Shown in pieces: positions 12,400-21,790 of a DNA stretch of 64,000 nt (its first letter is position 1; every line of letters begins with the position of its first letter). The notes beneath the pieces are model-generated. The model did not search any database, was not told the DNA's origin, and saw nothing but the letters and a program-made list of their open reading frames with translations. The stretch comes from Tillandsia leiboldiana. Taxonomy: Eukaryota > Streptophyta > Magnoliopsida > Poales > Bromeliaceae. Where the stretch lies: the NCBI GenBank assembly GCA_029204045.2, contig CM055077.1:10740584-10804583 (forward strand). Direction: 5' to 3'. Position numbers and translations under genes: made by a program.

Positions 12400-13728
12400 A
12401 TACCACTCTCACCCAAGCGGTTGAGAAAAACCGACTTCCTACCGCTCGTCGAGAAAATTGGTAAGCGACTGGCGGGTTGGAAAGGTCAGTTGCTGTCAAG
12501 AGCGGGTCGCTTGACTCTTGTCAACTCGGTGTTATCTAGCGCTCCAACCTTTTTCTGCTCAGCTTTTAAGATTCCGCATTGGGCGATAAAAGAAATTGAC
12601 AGAATTCGACGGGGTTTTTTTTGGAAAGGCATGGACAACACCAGCGGGTTTCATTGCCTCGTCAATTGGAAGCAGGTTTGCCGACCCAAGGCAGTCGGAG
12701 GACTGGGAATTCGCAACATCTCCACGTCAAATTCTGCACTGCTAATGAAAGGACTGTGGACCTTTTATGCTGACACAGAGCGGCCTTGGGTACGTCTTTT
12801 AAGGGGTATTAACTACAAGAGAAAATCGCCTTGTGCGGGGGGAAATACACCTGCTAAATGCGCGCCCATATGGAAGGGCATCCTCACCACCTCGGGGGCA
12901 TTCCACACTTCTGTTACATTCAGGGTTGGAGACGGGGCGACAATCCCTTTTTGGCATGCTAAATGGACGGGCGACGAACCGCTGCGATCTCGCTTCCCGA
13001 CGCTGTTCGCGTTATCCGCGCCTAAATACATATCGGTCAAGTCATGGCTGCATCGCTTCGCCGACAAGGCCAACCTCGGATTTCGCAGTTTGTTGGCCAA
13101 CGACTCGGTGGGCCAACGCGAATACACGAGTTTCCAAACTGCAATTCGGAATACCGCTTTGACCCTCTGTGCGGACGCTCTAGAATGGAGATGGAACACT
13201 AAAGGATGCTTTAGTGTGAAGGAAGCTTACAACTTTCTGGCATTCGACGGAGTCAACGATCAACGCATCCTACAACTTTGGAGCCTAAAGGTACCTCTTC
13301 GTATCAAAATTTTCCTATGGTTGGCTGCGAGAAACCGGTTGTTAACAGCTGATCAGCTTATCAAGCGTGGGTGGCATGGACCTTCATGCTGTGTCTGTTG
13401 CTTTGGGGACGAGGAGAGTCTGGAACATATCTTCTTCGATTGCCACTACGCTCGCACGGTTTGGATCAAGACTTTACAGGGTAACAACCTCTGGTTGACA
13501 AGTTTGCTACTTGGACCAGGGGGCCTGGCGGAAAGATGGAAGAGGAGCACATCGGCGACCGAATGGAGCGACCGGGGCTTCCTCGACGTGTGCGTGGCTG
13601 CCACATGTTGGGAATTATGGATGGAGCGAAATTACAGGATCTTCGACAATCAAACCAACAGTACGAGGGAGTGTGCTGGGAGGATCCTGCGCACAATGGC
13701 ACTGTGGAGAGCGGCGTTGGGTGAGTAA
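12400..13728 (+). pseudogene. LINE reverse transcriptase C-terminus with zf-RVT domain
   Basis: The open frame gives IPLSPKRLRKTDFLPLVEKI at its truncated start, which is the post-catalytic thumb region of plant LINE reverse transcriptases. It continues with GRLTLVNSVLSSAPTFF and the FFWKG and GGLGIRN motifs. Near the end is the zinc-binding zf-RVT region (WSLKVPLRIKIFLW, CCVCCFGDEESLEHIFFDC). The catalytic palm and the endonuclease are missing, so it cannot move itself. The frame has no internal stops over about 440 codons, which suggests a fairly young insertion. Confidence 0.85.
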
Positions 13729-13755
13729 CGACTCCGGTAAGGAACCCACGGAGAG

Positions 13756-13800
13756 GTGCAGATGCAGATGCAGATGCAGATGCAGATGCAGATGCAGTTG
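13756..13800 (+). repeat. (GCAGAT)n microsatellite
   Basis: About seven GCAGAT units lie in the LINE 3' UTR, 30 bp after its stop codon. Confidence 0.9.
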
Positions 13801-14195
13801 CAGGCCAGTTTTTCACCACGATGTGGGGAGCGAGGGGGGGTCTCGTTAGCTATTCGGACAGGAGCGGATTCCTCTTGGGCCTCTCGGCGAACACCAATTT
13901 AACACATCCAGTGTTTTGAGGCAGAGAGAAAGAGCATAGATAATAGTTGTGGTTTGTTATTCTGCTTCGTGGTTTTTGCTAAATTCCTGGACTACATGAA
14001 GGCTGTATTAGACGCATGTTTCCCTTTTGTTGTCTTTGCTATTTTTGTAAGGATGGGTGTCGTGACTGGTCTCCTTTTCGGGTGTAGCTGGCGCCCAAGC
14101 TTTGCTTGTGAGCTAGGGCATTCAGCACATTGGGTTCAACTCTGTACCACTTTGTAATCAAATAGGGTTTTACCCTGTTTAATCAAAAAAAAAAT

Positions 14196-14430
14196 ATAAA
14201 ATTTCAAATTTTAAAATTTTATAATATTAATTTTATGTTTTAAACATAAAATTTTATTATTTTAAAATAATAAATTTAATTTTAAAATTATAAATTTTAA
14301 TTTTAAAATAATAAATTTTAATTTTATAATTTAGAATTTTAAAATTTAAATTTAGATTTTATTTTTAAATTTTTAATTTTTCAGTTTCAAATATTAAATT
14401 TTAAATTTTAAATTTTAAATTTTAGTTTTT
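14196..14430. repeat. AAATTTTA simple repeat
   Basis: Continuation of the low-complexity sequence found left of the LINE. Confidence 0.8.
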
Positions 14431-14584
14431 ATAGAGGGGCAAAATGCGAAAGAGGGCGAGGAAGAAGTAGTTGGTAAAATTGGAAAAAAAAAATCGCCGG
14501 TCTAAACTCTTTTTTTCTTCATAAAAAATATTTCGAAAAATCAATAAGAGTTGTATTCTTTTTATTTTGTTGGATCATCCAAAC

Positions 14585-14718
14585 TAGGGGTTGCAATCCA
14601 ACTCGCTATTCGCGAACCAGCTCGTGTTCAGTTCGAAATGAGCTCGAGATCGAATCGCTCGTTTAGTAAACGAGCCGAACACGAGCTGGGTCAGCTCGCT
14701 CGTGCTCGGCTCGATAAC

Positions 14719-14801
<83 letters not shown>

Positions 14802-15041
14802 TTATTATTTAAATTTTAGATTATCAATTTTTTTTTGAAATTTAATTATTAAATTAAAATTTTTTAATTTTTTTTCAACTTTACATCTAATAGTATGAAT
14901 GAAAATTAAATTTGTTGTTCGCGAGCCAGCTAGTGTTCGGCTCGTTAAACGAGTCGATAAGCTGGACACGAGTCGAATTTTTCAGCTCGATATTTAAACG
15001 AGCCACCCAGCTCGCTCGTATTCGGCTCGTTGACACCTCTA
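14585..15041. mobile_element. Non-autonomous hAT element with perfect 8-bp target duplication
   Basis: The 457-bp element starts TAGGGGTTGCAA and ends TTGACACCTCTA, an imperfect terminal inverted repeat of the hAT type. It is flanked on both sides by ATCCAAAC (14577-14584 and 15042-15049), a perfect 8-bp duplication as hAT transposases make. Inside are many inverted copies of GCTCG and GAGC words (CTCGTTTAGTAAACGAG and the like) and a long AT microsatellite. It encodes no protein. Confidence 0.9.
14720..14797. repeat. (AT)n microsatellite
   Basis: An uninterrupted AT dinucleotide run inside the hAT element. An open frame of alternating Tyr and Ile here is an artefact of this repeat. Confidence 0.95.
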
Positions 15042-15049
15042 ATCCAAAC

Positions 15050-15923
15050 AAACTAATTAATAATAATAATAAAAAAACTAAAAATTAAAATAAAATGACT
15101 TAAAATTGTATTTCGGAGTTTTCTAAATGTACCCTTAGACCTAAATTTGTATCGGCAACTTTAATTTATGTGAGAGCTCCACTCAATGAAAATAAATTTC
15201 AAAGGTCCATATAAATATCTATGGACCGGGACAATTTTGAACCAAACAAAAGAAAAATAACTTAAGACATTAAGCATGGCTCATTTCTATTTAATTAGGC
15301 ATCGTTTAGCACGACATGAAATAAGATCTTGTTATAATATTATTTTTCAAATAAATTTGATTAAGATTGAAATTACTGTTTCAGTTTTATTTTTTAAAAA
15401 AGAATAAGTTTAATTAAAATAAATATAATTTTAATTATTATATAACTCTTAAATTAATCTAATATTTTGAATAATTTAATTATTTTATTAATTAATTATC
15501 TATGTATTTAGATAACTAACTAATTAATTTATTAAATTATTTGTAATTAATTAAATTTATTAATTAATATTTAGAATTATCTTACAATAATTAATTAATT
15601 AAATTAAATTATTATTTAATTAATATTTTTATATTAATTATTTAGATAAAAAATTATTATTTTAAAATTATAATTATTTTTGTGTTTACTATTCTAATTT
15701 AACTATCCGAACGTTTTTTTTTTTTTTTTTTTTTTTCCGAGAACTTCCTAATTTGCATCGAATCGAAACGTAAAATTAATTTTATTTCTATTTATTTCTG
15801 AACTTATATTTATTATTAAAATAAATAATTTTAACGTAGCTTTAGAATTTTGGAAATACAGACTTAGTAAACTAATACTTGTAAGGCTATTTAAAAGCTC
15901 AAATTATACTACGCTCAGAATAT

Positions 15924-15965
<42 letters not shown>

Positions 15966-16355
15966 CTGAATTAGCTTAAGGTGTAATATTTTACTATCAA
16001 GTAACAGCCCAGATAAAAATTAAGAATGTAAAATATGTATAAGAGTAATATTATTTTTACCAACAAAATAAAATATTCGGGATTCGATAGAGAGTAAATT
16101 TACTTTACTACATTGTACATTTTTTTAATTGATAAATTTCCAACATACTAGAGAAATAAATAACTCATTATTAATCTTCTGTGAGCTTTAATTAATTTTT
16201 GGAAGCAAATAACTCATTACTAATAGCAGATGATTTAAAATGGCGAAATTATTCGCTGAAACAAAAACTAATCTCAAAGATGCCCTCTTTAAATACAGAA
16301 ATAAGAGACATAGAACATTTTTATTTTTATTTTTTAAAAATTCTCAGCCATTAAG
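15050..16355. other. AT-rich intergenic region with long T runs
   Basis: No gene seen. It contains T homopolymers near 15714-15736 and 15926-15965 and TTAATTAA-type low-complexity sequence. Confidence 0.6.
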
Positions 16356-16713
16356 CAACTAATGCCTAACATAATCTTATTTAAAAAAAAATAATTCCAA
16401 TCTAGCATTCTTTTTCTAAAAAAAATTCAATCTCGCGTCATTTAAATAAATTAGAAAAAAAAATAATTTAATATTATTAATATGAATTTATATATTAATT
16501 AGGAGAGAGAAATTATTTTTTTCTTTATCTCATTCTTTATTTCCTAAGACACTATATTTACTGTATAGTTATATCACTTTTATTTTTAATATAATGTATA
16601 ATCATATTATTTTAATATAATATTAATTTTTTTAAGTTATATCAACTGTTACGTTAAGTGTATAATTATATCGAATAATTAATTATATTAAATATTTAAT
16701 CATATCGAGTGTG

Positions 16714-16746
<33 letters not shown>

Positions 16747-17105
16747 ATTTATTTATATCTATTATATAATTATATTATTTTGTATTATATTTATTTTCAG
16801 TAATATCAAATTTTATTTTTGCGTGTGTAATTTTATCAGATATTTAATAATATCAATAATATAGTTTAATAATAATAATAATATTATTATTATTAAATAA
16901 TAATTTTAATTAATAAAATTTAAAATATTTAGAAAGTGAATTGGAAGGAAAAAAAAAATCTCTCCTAATTAATATATAAACTCCTATTAATAATAATATT
17001 ATTTTTTTTCTAATTTATTTAAATAAGTCTAAATTAATAATTTTTTTAAAAAAATGTTAAATTAGAATTTTTTTTTTTTAATAAGACTAAGTTGCGCATT
17101 AGTTC
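16356..17105. mobile_element. Long inverted-repeat (foldback MITE-like) element touching the UGT stop
   Basis: The left arm (about 16356-16514, starting AACTAATGC) and the right arm (about 16958-17105, ending GCGCATTAGTT) are imperfect reverse complements over about 150 bp. Shared blocks include CTAATTTATTTAAAT and TCTCTCCTAATTAATATAT. The centre is AT-rich with (AAT)n/(ATT)n palindromes. It encodes nothing. The right end lies about 5 bp from the glycosyltransferase stop codon, so any 3' UTR and poly(A) site of that gene would lie inside it. No target duplication was identified. Confidence 0.7.
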
Positions 17106-17109
17106 TCCA

Positions 17110-18570
17110 TCAAGCTCCGTTGCCTGCTTTCTCCAAATCTTTCAAGTACTCTTGGAACGCGGCGTGCGACGAACCCGCTTCGTCGAGCGCCGCCGCGGCC
17201 TTCTCCTTGAGCTCCGCAGCGCGCGCCCGTAGCTTGCCGCCCTCCTCCGTCTCCATCACCAGCCTCACCTTCCTCTCTACCTCCTCGGCTCCGACGAGCT
17301 CCTCATCGTACTCCTCCACCGCGACGCCCACGCCGATATCCTCGACTAGGAACACCTTGTTCATCCGCTGCTCCGCGTAGAGGGGCCAGCATACCAAGGG
17401 CACCCCCGCGGTGATGGCCTCGAGCGACGAGTTCCACCCGCAGTGGCTCACGAATGCGCCAACTGCGGCGTGGCGCAGCACCTCCACCTGCGGCGCCCAC
17501 GACGGGACCACGAGCCCCCGCCCCGCGGTCCGGTCCAGGAACCCCTCCGGGAGCAGCGCGCCCAGGTCCGGCTCGGGGGGCCGCTCGAACCCCTTGGACC
17601 GGTCCGGGTCCGGGGGGCTCCGCACCACCCACAGGAACCCGTGCCCGCTCCGCTCCAGCCCCAGAGCCGTCTCCTTCAGCTGCTCCTCCGAGAATGCCCC
17701 CATGCTCCCGAAGCAGAGGAACACCACGCTCCGCTCCGGCCGGGCGTCGAGCCACGCGAGGCACGCGTGCCGCTCCTCCTCTTCGGCTCCTTCTTTCTTT
17801 GTTTTCTCGAGCCCTCCGGTGACGAGGGGGCCGACGCAGTAGGTGGGGGGCATGGAGCGCCCGGGGAGGGGGAGCCCGTCGCGGAGAGCTTGCGCGGGGC
17901 CGGGCTCGAGCGCCTCGAACGTGTTTACGAGGATGCCCCGGGAGTTGGGTAGGCGCCCGAAGCAGTGGACGAAGGCGCTGTAGGTGTCGGAGTCGCGGTC
18001 GAACAGGTGCTGGGGCATGTCGCAGGCGGGGATGGGCCTCACGCCCGGGAAGTGGACGGGGGCTCGGCCGAGGTCCTTGAAGCTGGCAGCGGCGGCTGGG
18101 TCGTCCTGATGGAGGTTGGGGAGGTGGAGGAACGCGGCGAGGGTGGCCGCGCCGGAGGAGAAGAAGAAGTACGCGGGGAGTGCGAGCTCGGCGGCGACGT
18201 CGAGCGCGTCGGCGCAGAAGAAGTCGAGGACGAGGGCGCGGGGCGGAGGGGAGAGGGAGCGGAGGAGGGTGCGGAGGCTGGCGTTGTTGAGGCGGAGCAC
18301 GTCGAACATCTTCACGATGGGGTCGTGGCCCGGCTCGGGAGGGGTGTAGGCGACGCGGGGGAGGACGTGGAAGGAGATCGGGGAGGCCGGGTCGGAGGAG
18401 GAGATACGCGAGATCACGGGGGCCATGGATGGGGCCGAGGGGAAGGGGGACTCCACGGCCACCACGGCCACGGAGGCGAAGCCGCGGCGGACGAAGAGCT
18501 TCGCGAGCTCCATCATGGGCGTGAGGTGCCCCACCCCCATGCCCGGGTACAGCACCACCGTCTCCTTCAT
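17110..18570 (-). CDS. UDP-glucose-dependent glycosyltransferase (GT1, UGT88-like)
   Basis: An intact intronless frame of 486 residues, normal for plant family 1 glycosyltransferases. They move glucose from UDP-glucose to flavonoids or other small phenolics in the cytosol. His15 in GMGVGHLTPM is the expected catalytic base and Asp116 in LVLDFFC its partner. The plant secondary product glycosyltransferase box spans 44 residues, Trp358 to Gln401, including WAPQ and HCGWNSSLEA. A final Gln is usual for glucose donors. The LDFFCADALDVA block and overall layout fit group E, UGT88-like; annotators often call such proteins anthocyanidin 5,3-O-glucosyltransferase, but the acceptor cannot be read from sequence. 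The start is the first ATG, about 70 bp after a TATA box. Codon use is strongly GC-biased. The gene is boxed by two inverted-repeat elements. Confidence 0.9.
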   Translation of the reverse strand: MKETVVLYPGMGVGHLTPMMELAKLFVRRGFASVAVVAVESPFPSAPSMAPVISRISSSDPASPISFHVLPRVAYTPPEPGHDPIVKMFDVLRLNNASLRTLLRSLSPPPRALVLDFFCADALDVAAELALPAYFFFSSGAATLAAFLHLPNLHQDDPAAAASFKDLGRAPVHFPGVRPIPACDMPQHLFDRDSDTYSAFVHCFGRLPNSRGILVNTFEALEPGPAQALRDGLPLPGRSMPPTYCVGPLVTGGLEKTKKEGAEEEERHACLAWLDARPERSVVFLCFGSMGAFSEEQLKETALGLERSGHGFLWVVRSPPDPDRSKGFERPPEPDLGALLPEGFLDRTAGRGLVVPSWAPQVEVLRHAAVGAFVSHCGWNSSLEAITAGVPLVCWPLYAEQRMNKVFLVEDIGVGVAVEEYDEELVGAEEVERKVRLVMETEEGGKLRARAAELKEKAAAALDEAGSSHAAFQEYLKDLEKAGNGA

Positions 18571-18640
18571 GGCCTTCTCTACTAGTTAGAGCTCCTGCTT
18601 CTAAATTCTAATTAAGTTACCAACGGTTGCTCGAGGAGTG

Positions 18641-18651
18641 TTTATTTATAG
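18641..18651 (-). promoter_or_regulatory. Proximal TATA box of the UGT gene
   Basis: The minus strand reads CTATAAATAAA about 70 bp upstream of the start codon, the right distance for a plant core promoter with a short leader. The bases TTATTTATAG (18642-18651) recur at 18797-18806 beyond the inserted element. Confidence 0.7.
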
Positions 18652-18796
18652 AGCCATGCTACATGTACACCCCCCTAAGGGGTGTACATCATACACCCCC
18701 ACCCATCTAGGGTGGGGGTGTATTTTAGGGGTCACATCATGATGGGTGGGGGTGTGAGATGTACACCCCTTAGGGGGTGTACATGTAGTATTTTTC
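18652..18796. mobile_element. Foldback MITE in the UGT promoter
   Basis: A 145-bp element with near-perfect inverted arms: CTACATGTACACCCCC, TAAGGGGTGTACATC and ACACCCCCACCCATC on the left are mirrored on the right. It is flanked by the 10-bp direct repeat TTATTTATAG. A 9-11 bp duplication fits a Mutator-type MITE, but the outermost bases of the two ends match poorly, so the superfamily is uncertain. It sits immediately upstream of the proximal TATA box. Confidence 0.75.
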
Positions 18797-18806
18797 TTAT
18801 TTATAG
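18797..18806 (-). promoter_or_regulatory. Second copy of the TATA motif
   Basis: The minus strand reads CTATAAATAA, identical to the proximal TATA box sequence. It is best explained as the other half of the MITE target duplication, about 230 bp upstream of the start codon. Confidence 0.55.
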
Positions 18807-18825
18807 GAGTTGCCCTTTGTGCTTC

Positions 18826-18865
<40 letters not shown>

Positions 18866-18976
18866 CTAACCCACTTAAATTTTAAAATTTAATAATTAAC
18901 TCCCCAAAAAAATATTTGTTAAACAAATCTTCATTTTGCCAGCTCGGCGCCATACGTGCAGGAGGACTCTTTTGTT

Positions 18977-19180
18977 GAAGGCGGTGAATGATTCACCACC
19001 TTCGATATATATGGTGAAGGCGGTGAATAGTTCACCGCCTTCAACATATACATTGAAGACTGAATGGTTCAACCAGTAGGCTCAGCGCCTTCCATATTAG
19101 CACTAAAGACGCAGGACGATTCAGCGCCTTTAGCATTAACACTAAAGGCGCCGAATTGTTCAGCGCCTTTAATATTCTTC
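18977..19180. repeat. Subterminal palindrome array of MULE2
   Basis: Five palindromes of about 27 bp separated by spacers of about 12 bp. Typical arms are GAAGGCGGTGAAT and its complement, later AAAGGCGCCGAAT. Arm changes are largely matched on the other side, for example GGCGGTGAA with TTCACCGCC. Confidence 0.8.
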
Positions 19181-19384
19181 ACCAATAAACCCTCGCATGG
19201 CACAGTGTCCTCTTTTTCCCTCCATCTCTTTCCCCTTCTTCACAATCGCACAGTATTCCCCCCCTCCCCTTCTCCCCACTCTCTTTGTCGTCGTCGTAGC
19301 CATCGCCGGAGCCGTCGCCATCGCCGAAGCCCACCGTCGCCGGAGCCAGTGCCCACCATCGCCTAGCATAGCAGGTTGTCTCAT

Positions 19385-19870
19385 TTCCCTCTCCCTCTCT
19401 CTCACTGTCCCTCTCTCTAACTGAGAGAGATCTCTCCCTCTCTCTCTCATTGTCCCTCTCTCTCTCATTGTCCCTCTCTCTCTCTAACTGAGAGGGAGAT
19501 CTCTCCCTCTCTCTCTCTCACTTGCCCTCTCCCTCTCTCTCTATCTCACACACTCTCTCTCTCTCTCACTGTGAGAGCTCATAGTGAGAGCTTCTCTCTC
19601 ATTGTCCCTCTCTCTCTCTCTCGAACTGAGAGCTCACAGTGAGAGCTTCTCTTTCACTGTCCCTCTATCTTTCTAACTGAGAGAGAGCTCTCACAGTGAG
19701 AGCTCTCATTGTCCCTCTATCTCTTTCTCTAACTGAGTGAGAGCTCTCACAGTGAGAGATCTCACTTTGAGATCTCTCACAGTGAGAGTATTCTCACACT
19801 CTCACTGTCCCCCCCTCTTTCACACTCTCTCTCTCACAGTGAGAGAGGATACTCTCACTGTCCCTCTCAC
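19385..19870. repeat. CT/GA-rich low-complexity block
   Basis: CTCTCTCTC and CTCACTGTCCCTC runs alternate with GAGAGCTCTCAC palindromes. It lies in the leader of MULE2 upstream of the transposase start. Confidence 0.9.
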
Positions 19871-19918
19871 AATTGTAGTATAAAATTTTTATAAATCAAT
19901 ATATTTTTTGTTATTAAC

Positions 19919-21492
19919 ATGGCTAATCGTCGCATGTTACTAAGTGTTCATTGGGATGGACAGTTAGTTATGGATGAGAATGGTCCAAAATATGTCAGCG
20001 GTCGAAAAAAATTAATCGCGATACGTTCTGATTCTACATATACTAGTTTCGAGACGAGAATGTATCGTTTAGTAAATTGTACAAAAGAAGAATTTCGTTT
20101 AAAATTTACTATTCGTTACCCCACGGTCGGTAATGAACATTTAGCTCACGAAATAATAGATGATGAATCATTGGTGGGAATGATTGGATTATATGAATAT
20201 TATGATTTTGTGACGGTATACATTGAGAACGATTTACATCCGTCAGAGAAATTTCAATCACAAGGTTATTATACGAGAATGCTTCACAATTATATTAATG
20301 TGGGTTATCAAAATATTAGCAGCGATGGTGGTGTGAGAATGACAAGGTTACTAAAATTTTAATAAATTGGTGAATATTTCGCTTATATTTTATCTCTTTT
20401 GGTAAGAGTTAATCATTATATGTATTATAGAGAAAGTGAGTATTCACCTATTGAGACGATTGTTCCTTGCCCGGTTAGTAGCGTGCCACCTATGACCACA
20501 TGTGTGCCACTTACGACTACACACACACAAGCCATAACCTCACGTGGACAATGCACGACCTCCCATATGGAACAAAGATGTCTCATCTATAACTAGAACC
20601 TTATGATTGGGGGTAAGGTTTAGATTTTTAATTAATGAGATATGGAGGTGGTAATGTTGGAATTTTATTTTTAACAAATGTACAGGTTATCTACTTCCTA
20701 TGAATATTGGAATAATCCTCCTATTAATGAACTTGTTATTAATGTTGACGGGAGTTGAGATAATAATGACGAAGGAGGTGATAATATTGACGAAGGAGGT
20801 GATAATGTTGACGGGGGAGGTAATAGTGATATTAATCATGAGGATGCACCAAATAATGATGATCATTATAGTAGCGATGATGACGATTTGAATAATTCAT
20901 CTCCAGATATAGATGATGATCACGATGGAGGGTTGAATTATCTTGCAAATGCAGTTTTTAATGAAATCGACAACCCACAAATAAACAACGAATATGTAGA
21001 CAATTCTGATGAGGAAATTGAATTTGTTGATCATTCGGAACATTTTCCTTCAGATGATAATTGGATAAATCAGTATGTTGTGGATCCTACAGAGTATGAT
21101 ATTCGACAAATCAATATTGGTCTACCTAGCATTTACGGGACTTGGGTTGGATGGGTCTTTCATGATAAGGCATCTTTATTGGACGCTCTAGACCGATGGC
21201 ATATTGACCATAATGTTCAGATGAAAGTATTAAAATCTACTATAACGACTTATACTGTCAAATGCACGGTAGAGGGATGTCCATGAAGATTACATGCTTC
21301 AGTTCCTAAAGATACGACGTACTTTAGGGTAAAAACATATGCTGGTCCACACACATGTGTAATTCCAATGCTGAACGCGGCGCACCATAATTGTAATTCG
21401 AGCCTTATATGTTAATTGATTCTTCCGACATTAAAGGTCAGACTTAATATGACGTCAAAATAAATTCACGAAACGGTGCGATCAACTTTACA
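19919..21492 (+). pseudogene. MULE2 transposase (mudrA-like), truncated
   Basis: The first exon gives LLSVHWDGQLVMDENGPKYV, the MuDR N-terminal region, aligning with MULE1 IHWDGN. After a damaged exon 2 comes an acidic Asp/Asn/Gly-rich stretch with small tandem repeats (GACGAAGGAGGTGATAAT). Next is the DNA-contact domain (LLDALDRWHIDHNVQMKVLK, CTVEGCP, AGPHTC). A TGA at 21284 replaces the expected Trp codon and a TAA lies near 21412. The frame is cut by an LTR at 21493 before the DDE domain, so the copy is dead. Confidence 0.8.
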
Positions 21493-21790
21493 TGTCACGC
21501 CCCGGGGTCGAAACTGCGACCCGGGCTCGCCAACAGATCCGCCACCTATGCCAAACTCCGCATAGGCGAAGCGTCCTACCTGCAAGAAATGTGCTACAGC
21601 TAACAGATATCAGAGCTATAAGATAAAACTGCTGTAAAAATGAAATCAACCACTGTACAACTGGAAAATAATGCCACAATGTCAACCTCCAAAAAATGAT
21701 AATCGTACAATATCCTCAGATACAGAACTCATAGCTCAACAGGGAGGTATCTCCAATAAATACAACAGTGTACAGGCTCTCAATACATAT
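21493..21790 (-). repeat. Truncated Gypsy LTR end (B-like family)
   Basis: Starts TGTCACGCCCCGGGGTC and matches the first 300 bp of the B LTRs at 31640 and 39248 closely. It breaks off at 21790, where another LTR beginning with the same TGTCACGCCCC motif starts. It was therefore entered by Gypsy A. Its remainder is not found in the window. Confidence 0.75.

Larger units (their letters stand above)
12397..14195 (+). mobile_element. 5'-truncated L1-type LINE with poly(A) tail
   Basis: The element starts abruptly within the reverse transcriptase reading frame, runs through the C-terminal coding region and a 3' UTR of about 460 bp, and ends in a run of ten A. 5' truncation with a 3' A tail is typical of target-primed LINE insertion. 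The flanks are simple AAATTTT repeat, so a target duplication cannot be told apart from background. Confidence 0.8.
18827..21492 (+). mobile_element. MULE2, front half, interrupted by LTR elements
   Basis: A terminus-like GGACTTTTTTT run is followed by a palindrome array, a CT-rich leader and a mudrA-like pseudogene, the same order as MULE1. The element is cut at 21493 by an LTR that begins TGTCACGCCCC. Its remaining half is not recognised in the window. The left end lies about 260 bp upstream of the UGT start codon. Confidence 0.65.

Noticed and set aside
14551..14838. Open frame with alternating Tyr and Ile
   Set aside because: Translation of the AT microsatellite inside the hAT element.
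17965..18585. Plus-strand open frame of about 200 codons rich in Gly and Glu
   Set aside because: It is the antisense shadow of the GC-rich glycosyltransferase gene.
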